Source of the DNA: Methylococcales bacterium | GTDB lineage: Bacteria > Pseudomonadota > Gammaproteobacteria > Methylococcales > Methylomonadaceae | Length of the DNA: 64,000 nt | Assembly: GCA_030753675.1 (NCBI GenBank) | Contig: JASMBU010000002.1 | Coordinates: forward strand, 120,436-184,435 | Direction of reading: 5' to 3' | Shown here: piece after piece, positions 11,767-20,550 of the stretch | Position numbering within the stretch: position 1 is the first letter of the stretch | Layout: every line of letters starts with the position of its first letter | Position numbers and translations under genes: made by a program | Notes under the pieces: model-generated | Databases searched by the model: none | Told to the model about the DNA's origin: nothing | Seen by the model: the letters and a program-made list of their open reading frames with translations, nothing else

Positions 11767-12657
11767 ATGAGTAAAAAATATCGATCTGTTTTTTCACCGT
11801 GCACGGCACAAGAGCGTAAAGAAAATTTTGAAAGTTATTGGGAATTCACCCAGCGTCATGGGGGCGAGTTGTTTGAAGAGGATAAGGATTTAGCCGTTAA
11901 ACGAGCTAAATTAAAGTCATTTAAAGATAATCCTGTTCAATTAAGAACACCTTTAGCTGATTCTGAGGCTTTTTATCGTAATTATATTGAGGTGCAGGAT
12001 GACCCGGCAACTCTTGATCGTATGACTTTAATGCTGACCTGTATTTATAAATTTGCCCGACATGAATGGGTGGGAATTAAAGGTGCCTGGGATGTTGTGC
12101 CGGATATGGCTAATTCTCATACTATCGAAGATAAAATAAGTCGAATCCATCTGGCTGAGGAATTCTGTCATGTTCGTTTGTTTGACGAAATATTGAGAAC
12201 TTTTGGGCTTGATAAAGTCGAGTGGGTTCCATTAAGTCCATGGAAAGAAAAGGTCTATGAACAATTTCCGAAGTTTCCTGGTTTTTTAATGGATACACCG
12301 GCCTTTGTGACTGAGTTGATGGGCGTTACTTTTTATTGTCATTTACATGCCTTGTTCGATAATATTTTGGTAGATGAGCCTGAAGTGCTTGAGCGTGTGA
12401 AAGCTTTGCTTGATGAAATTACGATTGATGAAATGGCGCATGTAGGGCAGCGACGTAATTTTATTGGACCGATTGGTATTAAGGTTTCGGAGCTGTTAGT
12501 CAGTCCTTTTTATAAAATGTTTTTCAATGATATGCCTGAGTTTGATCATTTATTTGATGTGCAACAAATGATTAAAGATGGTCAAGCATTTGATTTTAAT
12601 AATGTTCCAGAACATATGATTGAACGTAGTTGGATTCCTTCTTATTGTAAAGTATAA
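11767..12657 (+). CDS. Predicted ferritin-like diiron-carboxylate protein of unknown function
   Basis: I do not recognise a named family for this 296-residue soluble protein. The spacing of possible metal ligands is that of a four-helix diiron fold: E100 (FARHEW), then E132-x-x-H135 (AEEFCHVRL) 32 residues later, then E183 (FVTELMG), then E222-x-x-H225 (IDEMAHVGQ) 39 residues later. This E...ExxH...E...ExxH pattern is typical of diiron oxygenases, oxidases and ferritin-like proteins. No signal peptide is visible. An AGGAG precedes the ATG and a strong terminator follows, so it is probably monocistronic. It might be an N-oxygenase/hydroxylase or an iron-dependent redox enzyme; the substrate cannot be told from sequence. 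Confidence 0.75.
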   Translation: MSKKYRSVFSPCTAQERKENFESYWEFTQRHGGELFEEDKDLAVKRAKLKSFKDNPVQLRTPLADSEAFYRNYIEVQDDPATLDRMTLMLTCIYKFARHEWVGIKGAWDVVPDMANSHTIEDKISRIHLAEEFCHVRLFDEILRTFGLDKVEWVPLSPWKEKVYEQFPKFPGFLMDTPAFVTELMGVTFYCHLHALFDNILVDEPEVLERVKALLDEITIDEMAHVGQRRNFIGPIGIKVSELLVSPFYKMFFNDMPEFDHLFDVQQMIKDGQAFDFNNVPEHMIERSWIPSYCKV

Positions 12658-12671
12658 GTTCTATTTGTCTT

Positions 12672-12703
12672 AACATGGGCCTTTCAATCGGCTCATGTTT
12701 TTT
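12672..12703 (+). terminator. Rho-independent terminator after the diiron protein gene
   Basis: AACATGGGCC (12672-12681) pairs with GGCTCATGTT (12690-12699), 10 pairs with one G-U. The loop has 8 bases and a run of T follows to 12703. It lies 14 bases after the stop codon. Confidence 0.75.
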
Positions 12704-12820
12704 CCCATTGGCACTCTTTACCGTCTGCGTTTAATTTTAGTGAAAGTGCGTTGTTTCGTTTTTTGCAGGGGTGTTAATGGAGATAAATAATTGAGATTTT
12801 CGGGTTTCACAATGCCCTGA

Positions 12821-12997
12821 CTAATCTTCTTTGCTATACCGTGCTGTTCTATGGCCGCACCGTTGGCATTCAACTTTTTCAACGGTATCGCCGACACTAA
12901 ACCCAAAGGTCACCTCAAGAACGATATAGTCATGTTCTCCAAGAAAACAGAGGATACGGCCTAATAATTTAGGGAGTGGTTTCTTTTTTGTGCTCAT
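12821..12997 (-). CDS. Small Cys-motif protein, 58 residues, hypothetical
   Basis: A 58-codon ATG-to-TAG frame on the minus strand, in the otherwise empty 411-base gap between the diiron gene and psd. The product starts MSTKKKPLPKLLGRILCF and has C17, H22 and a CQRCGH motif at 44-49, a spacing reminiscent of small zinc-ribbon proteins with an LCxxxGxH...CxRCG layout (DUF1660-like). An in-frame stop just upstream fixes the ATG, but no clear ribosome binding site is visible. The remaining gap (12706-12820, 12998-13069) shows nothing I can call. Could be a real micro-gene or chance. Confidence 0.4.
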   Translation of the reverse strand: MSTKKKPLPKLLGRILCFLGEHDYIVLEVTFGFSVGDTVEKVECQRCGHRTARYSKED

Positions 12998-13069
12998 GGC
13001 TATAAGTTTTTTTGACCGATGGTATTAAAAATAACGATTTGGGTGCATACGCCAACAGTTTTATCACCG

Positions 13070-13933
13070 TTACGGTTCATAAGCTACACCTAATTGTTGA
13101 CCCAGTTGAATTTCATCACCTGCTTTTAAGTTCGATAACCAGTTCATTTGATCTTGGCCAAAAAGGACGATAATAGTTGAACCCATATTGAAGCGGCCCA
13201 TTTCTTCAGCAAGGTTTAATGTAGGTGGGTTATCAGGGTATTGCCAGCGTCTTATTTCTTTAGCACTTGGAGGCGTGACCACACCGTGCCAGACTGTTTC
13301 AATGCTAGATACAAAAATAGCACCTACTTGGATTAGCGCCATCGGACCGGTTTTGGTTTCATAAATTGTAACCACACGCTCATTTCTGGCAAAAAGATTA
13401 TGAACCGCTGCAGTAGTGGCGGTATTGACACTAAATAATCGCCCCGGAATATGGATCATTTCTTTTAAGGTGCCTGCTATAGGCATATGGAGGCGATGGT
13501 AGTCTTTTGGCGATAAATAAATGGTAACGAATTGACCATTCTTAAAGATTTCAGCTGTCGCAGGGTCACCGCCTAATAATGTTTGGGCAGAAAAGCTTTT
13601 TCCTTTTGCCTGGATTATTTGGCCCTGATCTATGGTGCCAATTTGGCTAATTGCACCATCAGCGGGACTAATTACGGCATGCGGTTCTGGGCAGATGGGT
13701 CGCGAACCAGGTTTAAGTGTTCGTGTAAAAAAATCATTGAAATGGGTGTAAAAGGTTGGGTCTGAATTAATCGCTTCCGACATATTAACTTGATAGTGTT
13801 TAATAATTAATTTAATCGCAAAGTTTTTCCAAGGTTCAAACGTAGACTCAGTGAAAACCTGCATCAATCGGGATAATAAGTGATGGGGAAGTAGGGATTG
13901 AGCAAATGCGTTTATTTGTTGTGATAAGGCCAT
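13070..13933 (-). CDS. psd: Phosphatidylserine decarboxylase proenzyme
   Basis: Membrane-associated enzyme converting phosphatidylserine to phosphatidylethanolamine. The 287-residue proenzyme has the self-cleavage site as MGST within FNMGSTIIVLFG near the C-terminus, where the Ser becomes the pyruvoyl cofactor. SPADGAISQIG, the YLSPKDYHRLHMP motif with catalytic His residues, and a VGAIFVSSIETVWHG segment are family hallmarks. It reads opposite to its neighbours and is followed on the same strand by the small Cys-motif ORF. queF lies 51 bases upstream on the same strand, so the two may be co-transcribed. Confidence 0.97.
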   Translation of the reverse strand: MALSQQINAFAQSLLPHHLLSRLMQVFTESTFEPWKNFAIKLIIKHYQVNMSEAINSDPTFYTHFNDFFTRTLKPGSRPICPEPHAVISPADGAISQIGTIDQGQIIQAKGKSFSAQTLLGGDPATAEIFKNGQFVTIYLSPKDYHRLHMPIAGTLKEMIHIPGRLFSVNTATTAAVHNLFARNERVVTIYETKTGPMALIQVGAIFVSSIETVWHGVVTPPSAKEIRRWQYPDNPPTLNLAEEMGRFNMGSTIIVLFGQDQMNWLSNLKAGDEIQLGQQLGVAYEP

Positions 13934-13984
13934 TTTATAAATAAAGAAAGTGGAAGGTTAAATGCAGACAGGTTCAGTTTATTT

Positions 13985-14374
13985 TTAAGGCAGTGTGATT
14001 AAATCATCCGGTTGCCAATCCGGGTTGCGGTGCTCTGCGATGACTGTCGTGGAAATCCCACCTCGAACCCAAAATTCAGCATTAACGCGCATAAAGTTAG
14101 GCGCAATGGCAGCGACGATATCATCTAATATTTTGTTTGTGACGGCTTCATGAAAAGCGCCTTGATTTCGGTAAGACCAGTAGTAAAGTTTTAATGATTT
14201 GAGTTCAATGCAGGTGTGATTAGGAATATATTCAAGGGTGATTGTTGCAAAATCAGGTTGCCCTGTCTTCGGGCATAAGCATGTGAATTCAGGGGTTTCA
14301 ATACGAATGGTGTAGTTTCGTCCAGGTTGTGGATTATCAAAGGATTCAAGGTTTTGAGTAGGTTGTGTAGTCAT
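13985..14374 (-). CDS. queF: NADPH-dependent 7-cyano-7-deazaguanine reductase QueF (short type)
   Basis: Reduces preQ0 to preQ1 in queuosine tRNA modification. The 129-residue protein is the unimodular (Bacillus-like) type rather than the long bimodular E. coli type. The catalytic Cys is C34 in [12 protein letters not shown], with D41 the likely acid. The QueF motif [20 protein letters not shown] binds NADPH and substrate. The gene is on the minus strand, between psd and the divergent smc, with a 162-base gap to smc that must hold both promoters. Confidence 0.95.
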   Translation of the reverse strand: MTTQPTQNLESFDNPQPGRNYTIRIETPEFTCLCPKTGQPDFATITLEYIPNHTCIELKSLKLYYWSYRNQGAFHEAVTNKILDDIVAAIAPNFMRVNAEFWVRGGISTTVIAEHRNPDWQPDDLITLP

Positions 14375-14536
14375 GTTGTCAATTGAGGAAGGGAATTGAT
14401 TATAAGAGGTGAATGTTCTATAGTTAGTGGTCAGAAAATTATCGTCTTGGACCTTTTTTACCGGTTTTTATCGTAATGTCAAAAAAGCGTTTATTTAGCT
14501 AAAAGTACACTTTAAAACAGGGATATTCTACCAGTA

Positions 14537-17500
14537 ATGCGACTGGAAAAAATCAAACTTTCAGGCTTTAAATCATTTGTTGATCCAACTACGGTTCATT
14601 TGACCAGCAATCTTATTGGAATTGTAGGTCCTAATGGGTGTGGTAAATCAAATATTATTGATGCTGTACGCTGGGTCATGGGCGAAAGTTCAGCTAAACA
14701 TCTGCGGGGGGGTAGTATGGTAGATGTTATCTTTAATGGTTCAGCTACACGTCAACCTGTCGGTCATGCTTCGGTGGAATTGTTTTTTGATAACAATGAT
14801 GGTGAATTAGGCGGTGTTTATGCACAATATGCACAAATTTCAGTAAAGCGTCAGCTTAACCGTGATGGTCAGTCCGTTTATTTCCTAAACAACTTACGAT
14901 GCCGTCGTCGAGATATTGTTGATATTTTCTTAGGAACAGGTTTAGGTGCCAGAAGTTATGCCATTATTGAGCAAGGGACTATTTCCAAAATGGTTGAATC
15001 AAAGCCTGAGGAATTAAGACAGCATATAGAAGAAGCAGCAGGGATCTCAAAGTATAAAGAAAGACGCCATGAAGCTGAAATCAGGATCCGTCATACGCGT
15101 GAAAACCTTGATAGATTGAACGATATTCGTATTGAGGTGGAAAAGCAACTAAGACGCTTAAAATCTCAGGCCAAAAAAGCAGAAACATTCAAGCAGTTAA
15201 AGCAAGAAGAGCGTCAATGCCGCGTTGAATTGTTAGCTTTGCGCTGGCAGGGTTATGACGGTGAAGTCTCGGAATATGAAAATAAAATTAAGCAAATAGC
15301 CGAAACACACAATAAGTCATCGGTACAACAAATAGAATTAAAGGCTACTATTACAACGATGCAGACGTTACTTAGCAAGCATCGTGAATCTTTAACTCAA
15401 CAACAAGAGTATTATTATCAGTCGGTTGCTCAGTTTGATCAGATGGCTCAGAAGATTGATCATGTGAGTCAAAATAATGAGCGATTACAGCTTGAAATCA
15501 CACGATTAAGAGGGCAAGAAAAGAATGTAGTCATTGAAATTGCTGCCGATAAGCAACAGCTTCAAAAGTGTCTTGATGAAAGCAGTGTCGCAAAAGCTGA
15601 CTATCAACGGGCTGCTGAAAAAGAATTGCAACTTTCAACGCATGCGCAAGAAGCCTTGGTCAGACAACAACAATGGCAAGATGAGTGGAGGACGTTTAAT
15701 GACCACTATGTAACAGTAAAAGGGCAGATTGAAGTTCAGCAGTCTAAAATCATTCAATTTGAACGCCAGCATACCCAGACGCAAAACCAATTAATCCAGT
15801 TAGAAAATGAAAAAAAAGAGTTGTCAGATACCACGATACAGTTTGAAATTGAAGCATTGGGACGGTCAATTGAGGAGATTAGTACAAAGCAGGCAGAATT
15901 TCGCCAGCAATTAGAACAGCAAGTAGAAGAGATAACGCAATGTCGTCAACATGTAAAAAATAATCGTGATGCATTAAATGTTCTGAATGCTCAAGAACAT
16001 GCTTTGAATGGGAAAATTGAATCGTTAATATTGTTGCAACAGCATTCAATGGGGAAAAAGAATAAAAAATTAGTGCAATGGTTGCAAGCTAATGCATTGA
16101 TGAATGAAAAACGGTTGGCTGAGATGATCGAAGTGGATCATGGTTGGGAGTTGGCTGTAGAGATGGTCTTGACTCGTTGTTTAGATGCAATTTATGTTGA
16201 TGATTTAAACCATTATGTTGATGCATTGGAGTCGTTAGAAGATGAAACGCTAACGCTTTTTACCGGTTCGTTTGAAGGTCGACATCAGAGTAAAACTCCG
16301 CTGCCATTACTGATAGATAAAATCCAAGTGCCTGATGGAGCGGCTGTGTTTTTGGAGGGCATTTATTGTGCTGATACGTTGAGAGATGCTTTCAATGGTA
16401 TGAGGAATTTATCTCAGCATGAGTCTATTATCACCCCTAAAGGCATTTGGCTAGGAAATGGATGGGTAAAGTTAACGCAGAGTAATACACCACAACAGGG
16501 TATATTGCAGCGAGAGAAAGAATTAAGAGCATTGAAGCAAGAGCAGTCACTTTTGGACTCAACGCTACGGGAACAGGAAAGCTCTTTAGCTTCATTTGAG
16601 AATCGCTTGAAGCAGGTAGAAGAGCAGCGTGAACTTTTTCAGAAAAAAGATAAGATTATCGCAGAGGAGTTGACAGCAAAAAGTGCTGAATTCAGTGCGA
16701 GTTCTGCGCGATTAGAACAACAGAGTCGTCGTTTGGAGCAGGTTCTGCGTGATATTGATACGATGACAGGGCAATTGGCAGATGTGGATTTAGCTATAAA
16801 ATGCTCGAATGAAGAAAAAGTTCAAGCGGTTGGGTTAATGGCCGGATTAGAGAAAGAAAGGCAAGATTTGGGTCTCCAGAAAGATATACTTCAGAAGAAG
16901 TGGCAAGAGGCAAATCAGCAAGCGGGGCAGGCAAAACAAATAATTGTAGAGTTACAGGCGCACATTGAATCGTTACAAAACACACAGAATTTAATTCAAA
17001 AACAAATTGATCGATTGTCAGAAATGTCGAAACAGGATGATGACCGGCTACAAGAGCTTGAAGATAAATATAAGGCCTCTATTGAACCTTTAAGCCATGA
17101 TAAAATCACATTAGCGGAACTGGATTCTAAAAAGAAACAAGGCTATGTGACTGTTCAGGATATGACAGAGCAGTTGCAAGAAATGGAAGCGATGTTGCAT
17201 CAGCATGTCAGTGACGAGGATCGACTTGATCAACAAATAAATGGTTTTAAAGAAGAATTGAATAGGCATCGATTACTTCAAGAAGAAAGTAAAATAAGGC
17301 AAAAAACAGTTGATGAGCAATTGGCAGAATTAAATGCGTCGGTTGCAGAGGTTATTAAAATTTGTCCGGAAGATGCTGATGAGCATTCATGGAAACGTAA
17401 ATTAGATGATTTAGTCAGTGCCATTGAGAAATTGGGTGCGATTAATTTAACGGCAATAGATGAGTTTGATGCTGAGCAGCAACGAATGAGTTTTTTAAAT

Positions 17501-18046
17501 GAGCAGCATACTGATTTAACCGAGGCGATGGATAAGCTAGAGCAAGCTATTCACAAAATTGATCAGGAAACACAAGCATGTTTTAAAGAAACATTTGATG
17601 CTATAAATTCAGGCCTTCAGAAAAAATTTGAAAAGTTATTCAGTGGTGGTCGCGCCTATCTTGAATTAACAGAGGGTGATGCATTAGAGGCAGGTGTTAA
17701 TATTGTGGCTCAACCACCTGGCAAGAAAACACGATTAATACATTTGTTATCAGGTGGAGAAAAAGCGTTAACAGCCGTGGCATTAGTGTTTTCTTTTTTT
17801 GATTTGAATCCAGCACCATTTTGTATGTTAGATGAGGTGGATGCGGCATTGGATGATACTAATGTTGCGCGGTATTCAAAATTAGTTGAGGAAATGTCAG
17901 AGAATGTGCAGCTCGTGTTTATTTCGCATAATAAGGCAACAATGGAAATTGCAAAGCAATTGGCGGGTGTTACGATGAGAGAGTCAGGCGTTTCTCGAAT
18001 GGTTGCTGTAGATATTGATGAAGCATTAGACATGGTGGAAAGTTAA
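14537..18046 (+). CDS. smc: Chromosome partition protein SMC
   Basis: ATPase that condenses and segregates the chromosome. The 1169-residue protein has the N-terminal Walker A GPNGCGKSN at 31-39, two long coiled coils rich in Gln/Glu/Lys around a central hinge (about residues 505-640), and the C-terminal head with signature LSGGEKALTAVAL and Walker B CMLDEVDAALDD. It is a full-length canonical SMC rather than MukB. Its stop overlaps the zipA start (TAATG). In many relatives the order is smc-zipA-ligA; here ligA does not follow. Confidence 0.97.
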   Translation: MRLEKIKLSGFKSFVDPTTVHLTSNLIGIVGPNGCGKSNIIDAVRWVMGESSAKHLRGGSMVDVIFNGSATRQPVGHASVELFFDNNDGELGGVYAQYAQISVKRQLNRDGQSVYFLNNLRCRRRDIVDIFLGTGLGARSYAIIEQGTISKMVESKPEELRQHIEEAAGISKYKERRHEAEIRIRHTRENLDRLNDIRIEVEKQLRRLKSQAKKAETFKQLKQEERQCRVELLALRWQGYDGEVSEYENKIKQIAETHNKSSVQQIELKATITTMQTLLSKHRESLTQQQEYYYQSVAQFDQMAQKIDHVSQNNERLQLEITRLRGQEKNVVIEIAADKQQLQKCLDESSVAKADYQRAAEKELQLSTHAQEALVRQQQWQDEWRTFNDHYVTVKGQIEVQQSKIIQFERQHTQTQNQLIQLENEKKELSDTTIQFEIEALGRSIEEISTKQAEFRQQLEQQVEEITQCRQHVKNNRDALNVLNAQEHALNGKIESLILLQQHSMGKKNKKLVQWLQANALMNEKRLAEMIEVDHGWELAVEMVLTRCLDAIYVDDLNHYVDALESLEDETLTLFTGSFEGRHQSKTPLPLLIDKIQVPDGAAVFLEGIYCADTLRDAFNGMRNLSQHESIITPKGIWLGNGWVKLTQSNTPQQGILQREKELRALKQEQSLLDSTLREQESSLASFENRLKQVEEQRELFQKKDKIIAEELTAKSAEFSASSARLEQQSRRLEQVLRDIDTMTGQLADVDLAIKCSNEEKVQAVGLMAGLEKERQDLGLQKDILQKKWQEANQQAGQAKQIIVELQAHIESLQNTQNLIQKQIDRLSEMSKQDDDRLQELEDKYKASIEPLSHDKITLAELDSKKKQGYVTVQDMTEQLQEMEAMLHQHVSDEDRLDQQINGFKEELNRHRLLQEESKIRQKTVDEQLAELNASVAEVIKICPEDADEHSWKRKLDDLVSAIEKLGAINLTAIDEFDAEQQRMSFLNEQHTDLTEAMDKLEQAIHKIDQETQACFKETFDAINSGLQKKFEKLFSGGRAYLELTEGDALEAGVNIVAQPPGKKTRLIHLLSGGEKALTAVALVFSFFDLNPAPFCMLDEVDAALDDTNVARYSKLVEEMSENVQLVFISHNKATMEIAKQLAGVTMRESGVSRMVAVDIDEALDMVES

Positions 18047-18702
18047 TGGATAAAGAAGTATTAAGAATGGTGATAATTGGATTGGGGCTGGTTGTCGTGA
18101 TTGCTTTATTTGTGGTCTCACATTTTAAAAACAAGTCCTCGAGGAACCGAAATTTATATAATAAGGGCTCTAGTAGCCTCGGATCAATTGATGATTCATT
18201 GGTGATAAAAACAGAACGTGATGAATTTGATATTATTCCTCTTGATCCTCCAACTGAGGTAAATGATGATCGAACAAGGAGCGTGGATGAAAATGAGAGT
18301 CCTCAACCACCTGCCTTCATTCAGTTCAGTGTCGTAGCCCATTCAGAACAAGGTTTTAACGGGCTTTCTTTGCAGCAGGAATTTGATGTTCTGGGGTTGG
18401 TTTTTACAGACTTGCAGATCTATCAAAGTATCAGTGCTAACAGTGATGTTCGTTTTAGTATTGCCTGTCTTGTTGAGCCGGGAGTTTTTCCTATTAACGA
18501 GATGAGCACGTTTTATTGTCCGGGAGTGGTGTTTTTTATGCAGCCTGATGAAATGGATGATCCTGTTCACTGTTTTGATGAATTAGTGACTTCCGTTAAT
18601 CATATTGCTCAAACACTTCATGGTGAAGTTAGAGATGCGGCTCATGCCCCGCTAAGTGCTGAGTCCCTACAAGCCATTAGGCATGCTTTGACTCTCAGTT
18701 GA
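18046..18702 (+). CDS. zipA: Cell division protein ZipA
   Basis: Bitopic inner-membrane protein that tethers FtsZ to the membrane. The 218-residue product has one N-terminal membrane helix (about residues 8-26), a short charged linker (about 65 residues) and a C-terminal FtsZ-binding domain from about residue 90. Recognisable family segments are FYCPGVVFFMQPDEMDDPVHCFDELV and LHGEVRDAAHAPLS. The linker is much shorter than in E. coli ZipA. The ATG overlaps the smc stop, indicating coupled translation. Confidence 0.9.
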   Translation: MDKEVLRMVIIGLGLVVVIALFVVSHFKNKSSRNRNLYNKGSSSLGSIDDSLVIKTERDEFDIIPLDPPTEVNDDRTRSVDENESPQPPAFIQFSVVAHSEQGFNGLSLQQEFDVLGLVFTDLQIYQSISANSDVRFSIACLVEPGVFPINEMSTFYCPGVVFFMQPDEMDDPVHCFDELVTSVNHIAQTLHGEVRDAAHAPLSAESLQAIRHALTLS

Positions 18703-18775
18703 TGGGGTATTTGATCAGGAGCCGGATGATTATTTTTTTCTCAGGCTTGAATGGGACAGCTACAAGGTGCTTAAG

Positions 18776-19258
18776 ATGACGATTAAAATTTTATTCGTTT
18801 GCATGGGCAATATATGTCGTTCACCGACGGCCGAAGGTGTTTTTAAAAAAACAATTACTAAAAGTAATGTGGCGCAGAATTTTATCGTTGCTTCAGCGGG
18901 AACGCATGCCTACCATATCGGTGATGCCCCGGATCATCGTTCTCAACAGGCTGCTTTCGCCAGAGGTGTTGATTTGTCCCAGCAGCGAGCGCGAAAATTT
19001 ATCCGGGGTGATTTTGAAGACTTTGATTACATTTTAGCTATGGATCATGAGAATTTCAAAATTCTAACGGCGGCATGTCCTGCTGAATTTAAGCATAAAA
19101 TTCATTATTTTCTGGATTTTGCACCGGAATTAAATACTCGGGAAGTGCCAGATCCATATTATGGCGGCCCATTTGGTTTCGAGGAGGTTTTAGATTTAGT
19201 AGAGACAGCCTCAGGTGCCTTTCTTACCGAGCTCATAACCCAGAAGGGCATGTTATGA
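18776..19258 (+). CDS. Low-molecular-weight protein-tyrosine phosphatase
   Basis: Cytosolic phosphatase with the P-loop C9-x5-R15-S (CMGNICRS) and the general-acid loop DPYYGGP near residue 126. The product from ATG 18776 has 160 residues, normal for the family. I prefer this ATG to the GTG at 18767 because AAGGTG (18764-18769) is a suitable ribosome binding site for it. It occupies the position after zipA where ligA is usually found. Its last bases overlap the next gene (ATGA). The physiological substrate cannot be inferred; it could be a tyrosine kinase or a small molecule. Confidence 0.93.
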   Translation: MTIKILFVCMGNICRSPTAEGVFKKTITKSNVAQNFIVASAGTHAYHIGDAPDHRSQQAAFARGVDLSQQRARKFIRGDFEDFDYILAMDHENFKILTAACPAEFKHKIHYFLDFAPELNTREVPDPYYGGPFGFEEVLDLVETASGAFLTELITQKGML

Positions 19259-19650
19259 GAACAGTGCTTCAGAGTGTCTGTTTGGCTTTGTTTATGCTGT
19301 TTTTTTCTTTCTCAAGTTACGCTGGAGCCGGCGCATCCAACCAAAAAATAACCCATGTGATTATTGTTTGGTTAAAAAAGCCTGGTGATGCTGTGCAACG
19401 ACAACGATTTGTGGATGCCAGCAGAAAGTTGAATAATCTCCCGGGCATTCTTAATAGACATGTTGGCGTATTCAAGCCTAGCCACGGGTATGCGCAGGAG
19501 AATAGTTTTGACGTGGCTGTATCTGTCACGCTTGAAAACCAACAAGCTATGGATGCGTATATGAATTCGCCGGTACATCAACAGATCATAAAAAAACAAT
19601 TGGAACCGTTAGTACGTAAAATGGTCACCTATAACTTTAGTGGCGAATAA
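19255..19650 (+). CDS. Exported Dabb (stress-responsive alpha/beta barrel) domain protein
   Basis: 131 residues with an N-terminal signal peptide (hydrophobic CLALFMLFFSFSSYA, likely cleaved after AYAG/AGA). A single Dabb domain follows, from ITHVIIVWLKKPGD through AMDAYMNSPVHQQIIKK to the C-terminal MVTYNF. Dabb proteins are usually cytosolic dimers of varied function (small-molecule binding, stress response); an exported version is less usual. It is translationally coupled to the phosphatase gene (ATGA) and followed 6 bases later by a dienelactone hydrolase, so the three form one transcription unit. Function unknown. Confidence 0.85.
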   Translation: MRTVLQSVCLALFMLFFSFSSYAGAGASNQKITHVIIVWLKKPGDAVQRQRFVDASRKLNNLPGILNRHVGVFKPSHGYAQENSFDVAVSVTLENQQAMDAYMNSPVHQQIIKKQLEPLVRKMVTYNFSGE

Positions 19651-19656
19651 TCTCTT

Positions 19657-20376
19657 ATGCCTTTAACCACCACAACCATAGACTATTACGATAGGGATAC
19701 CCTTTTACAGGGTTATCTGGCCTTCGATTCTACAGTAGAAGAGTCTCGGCCAGTGGTTCTCATTGCGCACGCTTGGGGCGGTCGTGATGACTTTGTGGAA
19801 GCAAAAGCGCGGTCTTTGGCAGAAATGGGGTATATCGGTTTTGCATTAGATATGTATGGCAAAGGTGTTTTAGGGCGTAGTCTTGACGAAAATGCTCAAC
19901 TGATGCAGCCATTTATGGAAAATAGGGCGTTGTTACAGCAACGCATTGGTGCGGCACTTAATACGGTGAACCAACTACCTTTTGTAAATAATGACAAGAT
20001 CGCAGCAATTGGTTTTTGTTTCGGAGGCCTGTGTGTTTTGGATTTAGCGCGCACGGGTGCGCCCATTCAAGGTGTGGTAAGTTTTCATGGCTTGCTACTA
20101 CCCGCTAAAAACATACCGCACCCCGAAGTCAGCGCGAAAATTTTAGTTTTACATGGGCATGATGACCCGATGGTATCATCGGATCAAGTGATTGAGCTGC
20201 AGCATGAGTTAACCCGATCAGGTGCTGATTGGCAATTGCATCAGTATGGGAATACGATGCATGCATTTACTAATCCTTTGGCAAACGACCCCGATTTCGG
20301 CACTGTTTATCAGCGTAATGCAGATTATCGCTCTTGGCTTTCGATGCAGCATTTTTTGGCAGAGTTATTTGCTTAA
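19657..20376 (+). CDS. Dienelactone hydrolase family protein
   Basis: Alpha/beta hydrolase of 239 residues. The Cys nucleophile lies in GFCFGGLC, the DLH elbow G-x-C-x-G-G. The catalytic Asp is in LHGHDDPMV and the His in MHAFTNP. The start of the fold (VVLIAHAWGGRDDFVEAKARSLAEMGY) is typical. No signal peptide, so cytosolic. No other aromatic-degradation genes are nearby, so a role in chlorocatechol breakdown is not implied. It ends the smc-zipA-phosphatase-Dabb unit. Confidence 0.92.
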   Translation: MPLTTTTIDYYDRDTLLQGYLAFDSTVEESRPVVLIAHAWGGRDDFVEAKARSLAEMGYIGFALDMYGKGVLGRSLDENAQLMQPFMENRALLQQRIGAALNTVNQLPFVNNDKIAAIGFCFGGLCVLDLARTGAPIQGVVSFHGLLLPAKNIPHPEVSAKILVLHGHDDPMVSSDQVIELQHELTRSGADWQLHQYGNTMHAFTNPLANDPDFGTVYQRNADYRSWLSMQHFLAELFA

Positions 20377-20392
20377 AAGTCCACGGTATAGG

Positions 20393-20421
20393 TTCAAAAA
20401 ATAAGCGTTTTTTGTTATAAT
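20393..20421 (+). promoter_or_regulatory. Candidate sigma70 promoter for gyrA
   Basis: TTCAAA (20393-20398) and a perfect TATAAT (20416-20421) are separated by 17 bp. The site is about 130 bases upstream of the gyrA ATG, leaving a leader of roughly 120 bases. Confidence 0.6.
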
Positions 20422-20501
20422 CACCCATGTTTTCTATCTACGCTAAATACACGTAAGGGATATGTGGCTTAGTCTGCTTCTCCATGATTTTCACAAGTCA
20501 C

Positions 20502-20528
20502 GCCGGTTTAGTTTGTTGCTAATCCGGC
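20502..20528 (+). other. GC-rich hairpin in the gyrA leader
   Basis: GCCGGTTTAG (20502-20511) pairs with CTAATCCGGC (20519-20528), nine of ten positions paired, with a 7-base loop and ATTTCTTTT downstream. It lies between the gyrA promoter and start codon. It could be an attenuator, an mRNA-stability element, or a weak terminator for the upstream operon. Confidence 0.45.
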
Positions 20529-20550
20529 ATTTCTTTTATGAATAAAATAT

